From contig SKXU01000016.1 of the NCBI GenBank assembly GCA_007128245.1, positions 1-9,135 on the forward strand: DNA of 9,135 nucleotides. Reading direction: 5' to 3'. The notes beneath the pieces were generated by a model. That model did not search any database, was not told the DNA's origin, and worked only from the letters and a program-made list of their open reading frames with translations. How positions within the stretch are numbered: the stretch's first letter is position 1; each line of letters begins with the position of its first letter. Shown here piece by piece: positions 1 through 6,067 of this stretch. The translations under genes were made by a program, and so were the position numbers. The DNA is from Candidatus Woesearchaeota archaeon (GTDB lineage Archaea; Nanobdellota; Nanobdellia; Woesearchaeales; SKIA01).

Positions 1-285
1 GATATGGTTGTTAGTAACTTCAATTGACAGTTCTCTGAGTCTCCCTTGGAGTGTGCTCACAAATTGTGGAAGTGATGGCTCCGTGTCTACAAGGCGTTGT
101 AGTTGCTTTCGAGCGTATGTGGTGCTATTAGCACTTCCTGCTCCTGCTAGTGCTCCATGGTAGGTGTCTCTTTTGAATACGCGTGCTTTTTCTGAACTAT
201 TGGCTTGACGCCAACCCATCGTTGCCTGTCGATCGCTGAGCAAAACCCCTTCAATGGCGTTGGCTGAGGATATAATGACTGTCAT
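1..285 (-). CDS. Proteasome beta/HslV-like Ntn hydrolase, 3' partial
   Basis: The frame stays open from an ATG at 285 to the left edge (95 codons, C-terminus missing). Protein starts Met-Thr-Val-Ile-Ile, so removing Met would expose Thr as N-terminal nucleophile, as in HslV and proteasome beta subunits. Counting that Thr as 1, an Asp falls at 17 within SDRQATMG, matching the D17 region of the family (HslV has DGQATLG). Further on, RVFKRDTYHGALAG resembles the KLFQIDTYTG...AG stretch of archaeal proteasome beta. The catalytic Lys33 is uncertain: Lys is at Thr1-position 32, and the residue best aligned by the following motif is Arg. An upstream ATG at 303 would add six residues and bury the Thr; the TATA-like box at 308-315 lies about 27 bases before the 285 ATG, favouring the short form. 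Family call is from pattern recognition; true proteasome subunit, HslV/Anbu-like or a divergent group cannot be separated. Confidence 0.6.
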   Translation of the reverse strand, partial: MTVIISSANAIEGVLLSDRQATMGWRQANSSEKARVFKRDTYHGALAGAGSANSTTYARKQLQRLVDTEPSLPQFVSTLQGRLRELSIEVTNNHI

Positions 286-307
286 GCTGGGGTGTACGTT
301 CATGTCA

Positions 308-315
308 TATATAAA
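308..315 (-). promoter_or_regulatory. TATA-like box of the Ntn hydrolase gene
   Basis: TTTATATA on the minus strand is centred about 27 bases upstream of the ATG at 285, the spacing expected for a leaderless archaeal transcript. It is only about 9 bases from the alternative ATG at 303. Confidence 0.6.
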
Positions 316-328
316 CATATCTAAAAGT

Positions 329-346
329 AACTACTCATAAGTAGTT
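329..346. repeat. Short inverted repeat in divergent promoter gap
   Basis: AACTAC (329-334) and GTAGTT (341-346) form a perfect 6-base inverted repeat around a 6-base spacer. It lies in the 144-base gap between the Ntn hydrolase and uS12 genes, just upstream of the minus-strand TATA-like box. It could be an operator, but the arms are short and chance is possible in A/T-rich DNA. The rest of the 286-429 gap holds only the two opposed promoters. Confidence 0.3.
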
Positions 347-388
347 TAAATTTAGTTGCGTCTCTGTGCATGTCAAGATAAAATACTG

Positions 389-408
389 AACAGCAACGTT
401 TAAAAACA
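389..408 (+). promoter_or_regulatory. uS12 promoter (BRE plus TATA-like element)
   Basis: The element AACAGCAACG followed by TTTAAAAACA ends 21 bases before the ATG at 430; the A/T core 399-406 is centred about 27 bases upstream of it. The upstream half sits where the TFB recognition element is expected. The same 20 bases, with one mismatch and the same 21-base distance, precede the eS8 gene on the minus strand (8991-9010). Confidence 0.75.
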
Positions 409-429
409 CCTTATCATTCACGCAAGATA

Positions 430-867
430 ATGGGAAAGAAAGCAAGCGGCTTGAACGCCGCCACCAAACTCAAAAGCCGCCGGGCGCAAAGCCAAGAGTC
501 CAGCAAATGGTTTGTAAAGCGCAAGTATGGTCTTCTTAAAAAAGCAGACCCGCTTGAAGGTGCTGCGCAAGCAAGCGCTATTGTGCTTGAGAAAGTGCAG
601 ATTGAAGCAAAGCAACCAAACTCTGCTATGAGAAAGTGTGTGCGCGTACAACTTATCAAAAACGGTAAGCAAGTAACTGCGTTTCTTCCTGGTGATGGCG
701 CGGTAAAGCTCGTTGATGAACACGATGAAGTCATGATTGAGCGTATCGGCGGAAAGATGGGACGCTCTAAAGGAGACCTCTCTGGTATTCGCTGGCAAGT
801 TATCAAAGTAAATGATCAATCTCTCCAAGCACTCAGAAGTGGTCGGATTGAGAAGGCAAGAAAATAA
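430..867 (+). CDS. rps12: Small ribosomal subunit protein uS12, archaeal type
   Basis: A 145-residue protein of the 30S decoding centre, of normal length for archaeal uS12. The signature IEAKQPNSAMRKCVRVQLIK (residues about 57-76) holds the conserved PNSA loop near the decoding site. ADPLEGAAQA, TAFLPGDGA and VDEHDEVMIE are typical of the archaeal and eukaryotic form rather than bacterial S12. The start is supported by a TATA-like box about 27 bases upstream, implying a leaderless mRNA. The stop overlaps the uS7 start by one base (TAATG), so the two are co-transcribed and probably translationally coupled, as in the conserved str-type cluster. Confidence 0.97.
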   Translation: MGKKASGLNAATKLKSRRAQSQESSKWFVKRKYGLLKKADPLEGAAQASAIVLEKVQIEAKQPNSAMRKCVRVQLIKNGKQVTAFLPGDGAVKLVDEHDEVMIERIGGKMGRSKGDLSGIRWQVIKVNDQSLQALRSGRIEKARK

Positions 868-1478
868 TGGCAGACAAAGCAGCAACTGTATTGGCGTTTA
901 ACAAATGGGATACAACAGGTATTTCTGTGACTGACCCTGGTCTGGTTGCATATATTAACCTTGAGCCGCGCATCGTGCCAAAAACCGGTGCTCGCTACGC
1001 AGGAAACCGGTTTCACAAGTCAAAATCCTTTATTGTCGAGCGACTTATCAACAAAATGATGGTTGTTGGGCACAAAGGGAAAAAACACACGATCTCTTCT
1101 GGTCACAACACTGGTCGTGCACAAACGGTGTATGGTATCGTGTTTGATGCACTCACTATTATCGAGGAGAAAACGAAGAAAAATCCTGTTGCTGTTCTTG
1201 TTGACGCTATCGAAACAGCTGCTCCTCGCGAAGAAATCATTAATATTGAATACGGCGGTGCTCGCTACCCTAAAGCAGTTGAGTGCGCGCCTCAACGCCG
1301 CGTTGACATCGTCCTTCGCCAAATGGCGCAAAGCGCGTATCACAGGGCGTTTAACAAGAAAAAAGCTACTGCTCAGGCACTTGCTGAAGAAATTCTTGCG
1401 GCAGCTGCTGGCTCAAACCAGTCCCAAGCTATTCAGAAAAAGATTGATCTTGAGCGAACGGCTGATTCTTCACGGTAA
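867..1478 (+). CDS. rps7: Small ribosomal subunit protein uS7, archaeal type
   Basis: A 203-residue protein of archaeal uS7 type, which nucleates assembly of the 30S head by binding the 3' domain of 16S rRNA. Recognisable stretches are ERLINKMM, GHNTGRAQTVYGIVFDAL with a following KNPVAVLVDAIE, the PREE...YGGARYPKAVECAPQRRVD core, and the C-terminal ERTADSSR tail common in archaeal members. It begins on the ATG that shares its A with the uS12 stop and has no TATA-like box of its own, so expression depends on the uS12 promoter. EF-2 or EF-1A, which often follows uS7 in archaea, is absent; an unrelated small gene follows 39 bases later. Confidence 0.96.
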   Translation: MADKAATVLAFNKWDTTGISVTDPGLVAYINLEPRIVPKTGARYAGNRFHKSKSFIVERLINKMMVVGHKGKKHTISSGHNTGRAQTVYGIVFDALTIIEEKTKKNPVAVLVDAIETAAPREEIINIEYGGARYPKAVECAPQRRVDIVLRQMAQSAYHRAFNKKKATAQALAEEILAAAAGSNQSQAIQKKIDLERTADSSR

Positions 1479-1486
1479 GCACAACG

Positions 1487-1496
1487 TTTTTTATAT
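1487..1496 (+). promoter_or_regulatory. TATA-like box of the 1518 gene
   Basis: TTTTTTATAT lies just after the uS7 stop and is centred about 27 bases before the ATG at 1518. The upstream bases CACAACG resemble the sequence upstream of the uS12 TATA box (CAACG). This favours 1518 over the in-frame ATG at 1500, which lies almost on the box. Confidence 0.6.
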
Positions 1497-1517
1497 GATG
1501 TGTATGTTTTTTGGTTC

Positions 1518-1937
1518 ATGAACAATCTGATTGTCGCAGACTACGATGTAGGTATCATCAGCAGTTTGGCGAGCGATGCGCAGCTACAGTCGCGTCCAAT
1601 AGATGATGGTCGATATGCGTTCAGTATTCCTGATATGCTCCAGCAAAAACTTGCTATCCGCCCTCACTTGCTTTTCGTTCCAGACTTGCGTGCTCGTGCA
1701 AGACAGTTTCCAGCGCTTGTAGTACAGGTTCTTGCTGATACCAACGCTCGGTTCTATGCTGAGCGAGAGATGCACGATTTTAGAACTTGTCTCGTTGAGG
1801 GAGGGTTTGCGCCTCGGTTATCCGTGGGTGATGAACCAGTGTATGTGCACTCTGCTCAGACTAGCTCTGAATTAGAGCACGGAATTCGAGAGTTTTCTTC
1901 TGCTGTGCGTTCAGCAGTGTATTGGCGACGAGCGTAG
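1518..1937 (+). CDS. Uncharacterised 139-residue protein, first of a likely tandem pair
   Basis: I do not recognise this family. The protein has no obvious membrane segment or signal peptide and looks like a small cytoplasmic alpha/beta protein. It shares an ordered set of short motifs with the next gene: G-x-Y-x-x-S-I (31-37), PHL (49-51), PALVV (65-69), an Asn with a nearby Phe (76-79), and GGF (95-97). This suggests divergent tandem duplicates. The start at 1518 is chosen because of the TATA-like box about 27 bases upstream; an in-frame ATG at 1500 would add six residues. The gene directly follows uS7 but appears to be transcribed from its own promoter. Function unknown; a translation-related job is only a guess from position. 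Confidence 0.75.
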   Translation: MNNLIVADYDVGIISSLASDAQLQSRPIDDGRYAFSIPDMLQQKLAIRPHLLFVPDLRARARQFPALVVQVLADTNARFYAEREMHDFRTCLVEGGFAPRLSVGDEPVYVHSAQTSSELEHGIREFSSAVRSAVYWRRA

Positions 1938-2008
1938 CGCAACTATGTTGTTCTTTAGTGCACTTTCATACTGATGCTGGTCGGGAAATCTTCCTTGTAC
2001 GCCGTACG

Positions 2009-2016
2009 TTTTTTAT
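2009..2016 (+). promoter_or_regulatory. TATA-like box of the 2040 gene
   Basis: TTTTTTAT, preceded by TACG, is centred about 27.5 bases before the ATG at 2040. It lies in the 102-base gap after the 1518 gene, which otherwise shows nothing recognisable. Confidence 0.6.
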
Positions 2017-2039
2017 GTGTGCATTTACTTCTTTGTTGT

Positions 2040-2414
2040 ATGACTCAACGTTGGGACGCGCTACTGTTGCGAGAAGACCTTCCTGTACGCTTTTCGTTTG
2101 ATTCTACCGTGGGGGTGTATCGTGCCTCTCTTGCTCATCTCAAAGCATATGTTCACCCTCATTTATTTGATGATCCGCTCGTGCCTGCAGGGGTGGTTGT
2201 GGGTGTGAATAGCAACTATTTCGTTGAGGAACACTTGCTGAGAGCGGGTTTTCGAGAGCACATTCCCACTCATATATTAAGTCCTGACCAAATATTTTAT
2301 CGTCCGCTTAAGGCTTGCTTGCCTGCGGTGCGAAGAGTGTGCTTTGATTTGAAGGAGGCAAGTAATGATTCTGTGCGCTCGCGTGTACGCAATCGCATAA
2401 GTGACTTGCTTTAG
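2040..2414 (+). CDS. Uncharacterised 124-residue protein, second of a likely tandem pair
   Basis: No known family recognised. Motifs in common with the preceding gene, in the same order, are G-x-Y-x-x-S-L (25-31), PHL (40-42), PAGVVV (49-54), Asn 57/59 followed by a Phe, and GF (70-71). The C-terminus is basic and probably helical. An in-frame ATG at 1974 would add 22 hydrophobic, Cys-rich residues that could pass for a signal segment; I reject it because the TATA-like box lies inside that extension and predicts a start at 2040. The 3' end overlaps the convergent Dph2-like gene by four bases. Its own promoter separates it from the 1518 gene, so the two may be regulated independently. Confidence 0.7.
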   Translation: MTQRWDALLLREDLPVRFSFDSTVGVYRASLAHLKAYVHPHLFDDPLVPAGVVVGVNSNYFVEEHLLRAGFREHIPTHILSPDQIFYRPLKACLPAVRRVCFDLKEASNDSVRSRVRNRISDLL

Positions 2415-3094
2415 AAACTGTGTATTCCTTCTAGAAGGTGTTCTGCGTTTAAGATGGGTTTGTCTACTTTGTTGTAATCGTCAAGTCCTATGCGTGGACA
2501 GCCGGTGTTCACCCATACTTGCACGAATGGGAAATCGTTGAGTCCTTCCCAGTCTACGGTGTTCACAAGAAAGTGTACGAAGTCTTTGTCAGGATATTTT
2601 TCTCGCAAGTGCTCAATAGCTTTTCCGTCTTTTTGTCCGCTTTTGGTTGTGGTAAGCACTCCTATTGTGTGTGCGTGTAAGAATTTCAGTAGCGCTCCTT
2701 TGTGCTGGCGCATAATTTTTTCTATTTCTTCTTTTGGAAAGATGTCCCATGTCTCAAGGAGTGGCTCGTAGCGATACACGGGCTGTGCGTTCTTAAACAA
2801 GAGTGCTTTTGGATGAAACTCTCCTTCTCCGACGTACAAGAACGCGTCGACGTCTCCCCAGGTCTGTATGCTGCATCCAAGGATTTGTCCTGGGCTGCTT
2901 GTGTGACGTGCTCGGTAAAGCTCAACGCGCTTTCCCGCATCCTCAAGTTGTTGCTTGATTGATGGCAGCTTGTCAACCCATTGTGCGGGCGTAAAGAGTG
3001 CGATGTGCTCAGGAAGCGCATCAAGTAAGTCTTGTGGGAGCGTTACGTCAGCGATGCGATAGACGTGGACGTGCTCAACACGCATGGGTTTCAT
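2411..3094 (-). CDS. Dph2-like diphthamide synthesis protein lacking the N-terminal domain
   Basis: Resembles the middle and C-terminal domains of archaeal Dph2, which transfers 3-amino-3-carboxypropyl from SAM to the EF-2 histidine, the first step of diphthamide synthesis. Visible motifs: IALFTPAQWVDKL (31-43), GQILGC with Cys74, YVGEGEFHP (87-95), and VNTGCPRIGLDD with Cys199. The Cys74-Cys199 spacing of 125 closely matches Cys163-Cys287 of Pyrococcus horikoshii Dph2, two of its three 4Fe-4S ligands. The first ligand (Cys59) and roughly 90 N-terminal residues are absent: 227 residues against about 340. The start looks genuine: GGTGA (3102-3106) sits 7 bases before an ATG that overlaps the sppA stop as TAATG. 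It may be half of a split enzyme, a repurposed paralogue, or a non-functional remnant; activity by itself is doubtful. Confidence 0.8.
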   Translation of the reverse strand: MKPMRVEHVHVYRIADVTLPQDLLDALPEHIALFTPAQWVDKLPSIKQQLEDAGKRVELYRARHTSSPGQILGCSIQTWGDVDAFLYVGEGEFHPKALLFKNAQPVYRYEPLLETWDIFPKEEIEKIMRQHKGALLKFLHAHTIGVLTTTKSGQKDGKAIEHLREKYPDKDFVHFLVNTVDWEGLNDFPFVQVWVNTGCPRIGLDDYNKVDKPILNAEHLLEGIHSF

Positions 3095-3957
3095 TAACTC
3101 GTCACCCGCACCCCGACTGGTATTCCTGGGTGCAACACTCCTGCGAGTTGCTCAAAGAATCCTCTTTGCCGCTCAAAGCGTCGATAGCGAGGAGTCGTTC
3201 CTAGTTGTTCTTCAAGATATGCTTCTACTTCGTATCTTCCGCCAAGTTCATCAACGAGTCCCAGATCGCGTGCTTGTGTTCCTAAAAAGAACATTCCTGT
3301 GCGTACTTGCGCGGTTTGGTTTTCATCGAGCGCTCGTCCTCGTGCGACGTCCTCAACGAAGTAGTCGTGAATGCTATCAAGTTGCGCTTGTAGCATTGAT
3401 CGTTGCTCATCTGTCATGCGTACAAACGGACTGCCTACGTCTTTATTTTCTCCTGCCGTGAGTTGCTCGTATGATACGTTGTAGCGAGCAAGGAATTCTG
3501 AGAACTCAAGATATGATGCAATAACGCCCACTGATCCTGTGATGCTCATCGGGTTTGCGATAACATAATCTGTTTGTGACGCAATCCAATACGCTCCTGA
3601 AGCGCCTACTTCTCGAATCCAGGCGACTGTTGGTTTTTCTGCTCGGCGAATTGCTGCTGCGATTTCTTCTGACGCGACCGCTGACCCTCCTGGGCTGTTA
3701 ATCTCTAGCACGATCATTCGTATTCCTCGCGTCTCATCTGCTTGCTCAATAAATCGCACGATATCTGTTGCTGATGCTGTTTGCGGACTGAAAAAGTCGC
3801 TGCTGCCTGCGAGCGTGATTGCTCCAGATATTGGGATGACTGCGACGTTTTGTGCGCTTGGCGTGCTGCTTTGTGCAAGTGGGGCGAGGATAAGCGTTAG
3901 TGCGAATACTCCTACAAATACGCCAAGAGCGATGAACACAATGTGGATGGTTTTCAT
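3094..3957 (-). CDS. sppA: Membrane-anchored signal peptide peptidase SppA (S49 family)
   Basis: A 287-residue serine peptidase expected to cleave leftover signal peptides or membrane protein fragments. Residues 5-27 form one N-terminal membrane anchor; the S49 domain follows outside. VLEINSPGGSAVAS (83-96) is the conserved Gly-rich strand-loop, VGASGAYWIAS (117-127) holds nucleophile Ser120, and ENKDVGSPF (170-178) holds general base Lys172. The 52-residue Ser-Lys spacing equals that of the Thermococcus kodakarensis enzyme (Ser162/Lys214). The length fits short archaeal SppA rather than the duplicated E. coli form. I chose the ATG at 3957 because a TATA-like box lies about 27 bases upstream and the hydrophobic anchor then begins at once; starts at 4002 and further upstream would run into the divergent gene's promoter. 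Its stop overlaps the Dph2-like start. Confidence 0.92.
   Translation of the reverse strand: MKTIHIVFIALGVFVGVFALTLILAPLAQSSTPSAQNVAVIPISGAITLAGSSDFFSPQTASATDIVRFIEQADETRGIRMIVLEINSPGGSAVASEEIAAAIRRAEKPTVAWIREVGASGAYWIASQTDYVIANPMSITGSVGVIASYLEFSEFLARYNVSYEQLTAGENKDVGSPFVRMTDEQRSMLQAQLDSIHDYFVEDVARGRALDENQTAQVRTGMFFLGTQARDLGLVDELGGRYEVEAYLEEQLGTTPRYRRFERQRGFFEQLAGVLHPGIPVGVRVTS
3102..3106 (-). promoter_or_regulatory. Ribosome binding site of the Dph2-like gene
   Basis: GGTGA on the minus strand lies 7 bases before the ATG at 3094, inside the end of sppA. It fits the anti-Shine-Dalgarno end of archaeal 16S rRNA. It is the only clear Shine-Dalgarno I see in the window and supports the short start of the truncated Dph2-like protein. 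Confidence 0.6.
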
Positions 3958-3979
3958 ATGCTGTGTGAGCGAGTGGCTC

Positions 3980-3987
3980 TTTTTATG
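3980..3987 (-). promoter_or_regulatory. TATA-like box of sppA
   Basis: CATAAAAA on the minus strand is centred about 27 bases upstream of the ATG at 3957. It lies in the 82-base gap shared with the divergent beta-helix gene. A second minus-strand candidate, TATAAAAA at 4010-4017, would instead imply a roughly 30-base leader. Confidence 0.5.
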
Positions 3988-4009
3988 TGTGTTGCTTTTC
4001 ATATATATG

Positions 4010-4017
4010 TTTTTATA
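4010..4017 (+). promoter_or_regulatory. TATA-like box of the beta-helix/dockerin gene
   Basis: TTTTTATA is centred about 26.5 bases before the ATG at 4040, implying a leaderless mRNA. The complementary strand reads TATAAAAA, so the site might also be used toward sppA. Confidence 0.65.
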
Positions 4018-4039
4018 CTGTGTTTTGTGTAAGTTGCTC

Positions 4040-5725
4040 ATGAGGACAAGACTGCTCGTGTGTATGTTATGTATGTTGTTGCTGTTTCCTCTCGTTTCTG
4101 CGCGGACTATTTGGGTGGATAATTCTTGTGCAGAAAATGGCAATGGAAACACTGAGGTGTGCGGTTCGAACGGTCCCTTTAATGACTTGCACGACGCCTT
4201 GCGAGCAGTTTCCACAGGTGATACGGTCATGATTAAGGAGGGTGCTGGTCCGTATATCACGAATAATCTGGGCGACCTTGATGAATCTACAGGTATTTAT
4301 TGGGATCCAGGTTTTTTTATGCAAACACACCCTTGGCCTACTGAGTGGACCACTATTCGATCGGCCCCTGGTCATCGTGCGGTAATCGCCAGTTGCTCAA
4401 CTTCTGTTACTGAATGGTGTGAGATTCCTGCGCTAAATCTTCGCTGGGATTATATTCATGTACACAACCTTACTGTCATTGGTGGTTTAAATGTTTTGGG
4501 CGTTACTCTCATTGAGAACAACACGTTTTTTCGGGGTCAAGGTACCGATGGAAATTTTGCATTAGTAAAAATTGGTGGTCGAAGAGATGAAAACGATGTG
4601 TTAATTACGCGTGGGAGCATTGTTCGTCACAATCATTTTATGGACGTCCCCACTTTGCCGTATCACCAAGCTACGCAGGCGTTTATGTATTCTATTAAGC
4701 AGTTAGATTTGATTATTGAGTATAATACTATGGAGCGCTATCATTCTCCTGGTGGTTGGGGTGGGTACATTGATAAGCGCCACTCCTATGGGACTGTGTT
4801 CCGGTATAATGTTCTTCGGGATACTATGGGTGGTGCGTTTGGCAATGAGGTGGATGTCATTGGCAATCTTATTGTGTGCAGAGAATCGGGTTCTACAGGG
4901 GGGTTTCAGCTTGGGCCAGGTCCTGGGGTGATGGCGCACAATACCGTTGTTGGTTGCGAGGCGGGTTGGGTTGCGAGTTCTGGTGGACAGCAAGGGACGA
5001 TATACAATAATATCTTTCATCAGATGCAGCATGCAAACATGCGTACTGGCTACGCTACAAATCCTTTTTCTCCAAGTATGTTTATTGATCACAACATCTA
5101 TACTCCTGAGCGATATTATGCGTGGATTGAGCAGTGGTATGTCGAGGTGGACTCGTTTGCGGAGTGGAGAAGTGTGTATGGTTTTGATGCGCACAGCGTT
5201 GAGGCTGAGTGTGATTTCATTGATACTGACTGGTATCGTCTCGTTCCTGGGAGTATGTGCTCGTCCTTTGGTCGCGTTGGTGGTGTGCCTTCTGGCGCTG
5301 CTGTTGCGGCTGGGTATGAGGGAGTGACTGATTGTGTTGGTCACTTGTGTGGTCGCTTTGCTGAGGAACCTGTTGTTGGGGTGTGTGGTTCTCGTGCGTC
5401 TTCGTTTGCTGCTGATGTGGTTTCTTGGCCTTCTGGTAGTTCGTATTGTTCTTCTGGTGCTGTTTCTTCTCAACCGAGTTTTCCTGCTGTTGGTGAGAGT
5501 GTTTCTTGGACTTGCGGGGGTGTTTTGTGTTCTGCTTCTCGTGCTGAGCGGCGCGCGGATGTTGATGGTGATGGTGTGGTTGATGTGTCTGATCTTTTAG
5601 TGGTGGTTGCTAATCTTGGTCGCTCTCCTTCTCATCCTGATTTTGTTTTTCGTGCTGATGTGAATGAGGATGGGGTTGTTGATGTGCTTGATCTTGTGCT
5701 TGTGGCGCGCGAGATAGGCTCGTAG
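4040..5725 (+). CDS. Secreted beta-helix protein with Cys-rich module and C-terminal dockerin
   Basis: A 561-residue exported protein. Residues 1-21 are a signal peptide, probable cleavage after LVSA. Residues 22 to about 430 have the feel of a right-handed parallel beta-helix (pectate-lyase-like fold): an N-cap stretch GPFNDLHDALRAVSTGDTVMI, then many short strands with N-x-F/I and GN-type turns. Residues 448-500 match a Cys module common in surface proteins of candidate phyla: VCGS, YCSSG, SWTCGG, LCSAS (Cys 449, 470, 492, 497). The end holds two dockerin-type EF-hand loops, DVDGDG (507-512, Asp518) and DVNEDG (540-545, Asp551), 33 residues apart. Dockerins bind calcium and cohesins; no cohesin is visible nearby. 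A carbohydrate substrate is possible but no catalytic residues could be assigned. The start is set by signal peptide and promoter; an in-frame start 75 codons upstream lies inside sppA. Confidence 0.85.
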   Translation: MRTRLLVCMLCMLLLFPLVSARTIWVDNSCAENGNGNTEVCGSNGPFNDLHDALRAVSTGDTVMIKEGAGPYITNNLGDLDESTGIYWDPGFFMQTHPWPTEWTTIRSAPGHRAVIASCSTSVTEWCEIPALNLRWDYIHVHNLTVIGGLNVLGVTLIENNTFFRGQGTDGNFALVKIGGRRDENDVLITRGSIVRHNHFMDVPTLPYHQATQAFMYSIKQLDLIIEYNTMERYHSPGGWGGYIDKRHSYGTVFRYNVLRDTMGGAFGNEVDVIGNLIVCRESGSTGGFQLGPGPGVMAHNTVVGCEAGWVASSGGQQGTIYNNIFHQMQHANMRTGYATNPFSPSMFIDHNIYTPERYYAWIEQWYVEVDSFAEWRSVYGFDAHSVEAECDFIDTDWYRLVPGSMCSSFGRVGGVPSGAAVAAGYEGVTDCVGHLCGRFAEEPVVGVCGSRASSFAADVVSWPSGSSYCSSGAVSSQPSFPAVGESVSWTCGGVLCSASRAERRADVDGDGVVDVSDLLVVVANLGRSPSHPDFVFRADVNEDGVVDVLDLVLVAREIGS

Positions 5726-5732
5726 CGACAAC

Positions 5733-5740
5733 TTTATAAG
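5733..5740 (+). promoter_or_regulatory. TATA-like box of aIF1A
   Basis: TTTATAAG lies within the 36-base gap after the beta-helix gene, centred about 25.5 bases before the ATG at 5762. The mRNA would be leaderless. Confidence 0.7.
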
Positions 5741-5761
5741 CGGGGCTCTGCTCGTTTATAT

Positions 5762-6067
5762 ATGGAAGAAGAAACAACTCGTGTGCGCGTCCCTCGCGAA
5801 GGGGAAGTCCTTGGGCTGCTTGCTCAGCGCCTTGGCGGCTCTCGTTGTAGAGTGCGCTGCATTGATGGTTTTGAGCGCGTCTGTCGCATACCTGGTCGTC
5901 TCAAGAGGCGATTGTGGGTGCGCGAGGGTGACGTTGTGCTTGTTGAGCCGTGGGAGTTTGGTGGTGACGAGAAAGGAGATATTATCTTCAAATACCGTCC
6001 GCATCAAGCATCGTGGCTTCGCTCCAATGGTTACCTTGATGACCTTGATGATTTAGACGATTTCTGA
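5762..6067 (+). CDS. Translation initiation factor aIF1A
   Basis: A 101-residue archaeal homologue of eIF1A, an OB-fold factor that binds the 30S A site and helps start-codon selection. The core is unmistakable: VRCIDGFERVCRIPGRLKRRLWVREGDVVLVEPWEF and GDEKGDIIFKYRPHQASWLR. The N-terminus has the usual short charged tail. The C-terminus ends in an acidic repeat LDDLDDLDDF, produced by a roughly 9-base tandem repeat (6034-6060) that on the other strand encodes the basic tail of LspA; the two genes overlap 3' to 3' by 37 bases. Unlike the other translation genes here, it lies between envelope genes. The start follows the TATA-like box at 5733-5740. Confidence 0.96.
   Translation: MEEETTRVRVPREGEVLGLLAQRLGGSRCRVRCIDGFERVCRIPGRLKRRLWVREGDVVLVEPWEFGGDEKGDIIFKYRPHQASWLRSNGYLDDLDDLDDF

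Noticed and set aside
1063..1521. Plus-strand open frame within uS7
   Set aside because: Overlaps the well-supported uS7 in another frame; Leu/Lys/Arg-rich with no motif.
3815..4039. 75-codon upstream extension of the beta-helix protein
   Set aside because: It overlaps sppA coding sequence and puts a signal peptide in the middle; the TATA-like box would then lie inside the gene.
3958..4260. N-terminal extension of SppA to an ATG at 4260
   Set aside because: It would run through the divergent gene's start and signal-peptide region and place the membrane anchor internally. The 3957 start matches both anchor and promoter.
4703..5473. Long minus-strand open frame (256 codons) opposite the beta-helix gene
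   Set aside because: It is antisense to a protein with signal peptide, Cys module and dockerin. Its own translation is an Arg/Thr/Ile/His-rich string with no domain, as expected from the G/T-rich plus strand.
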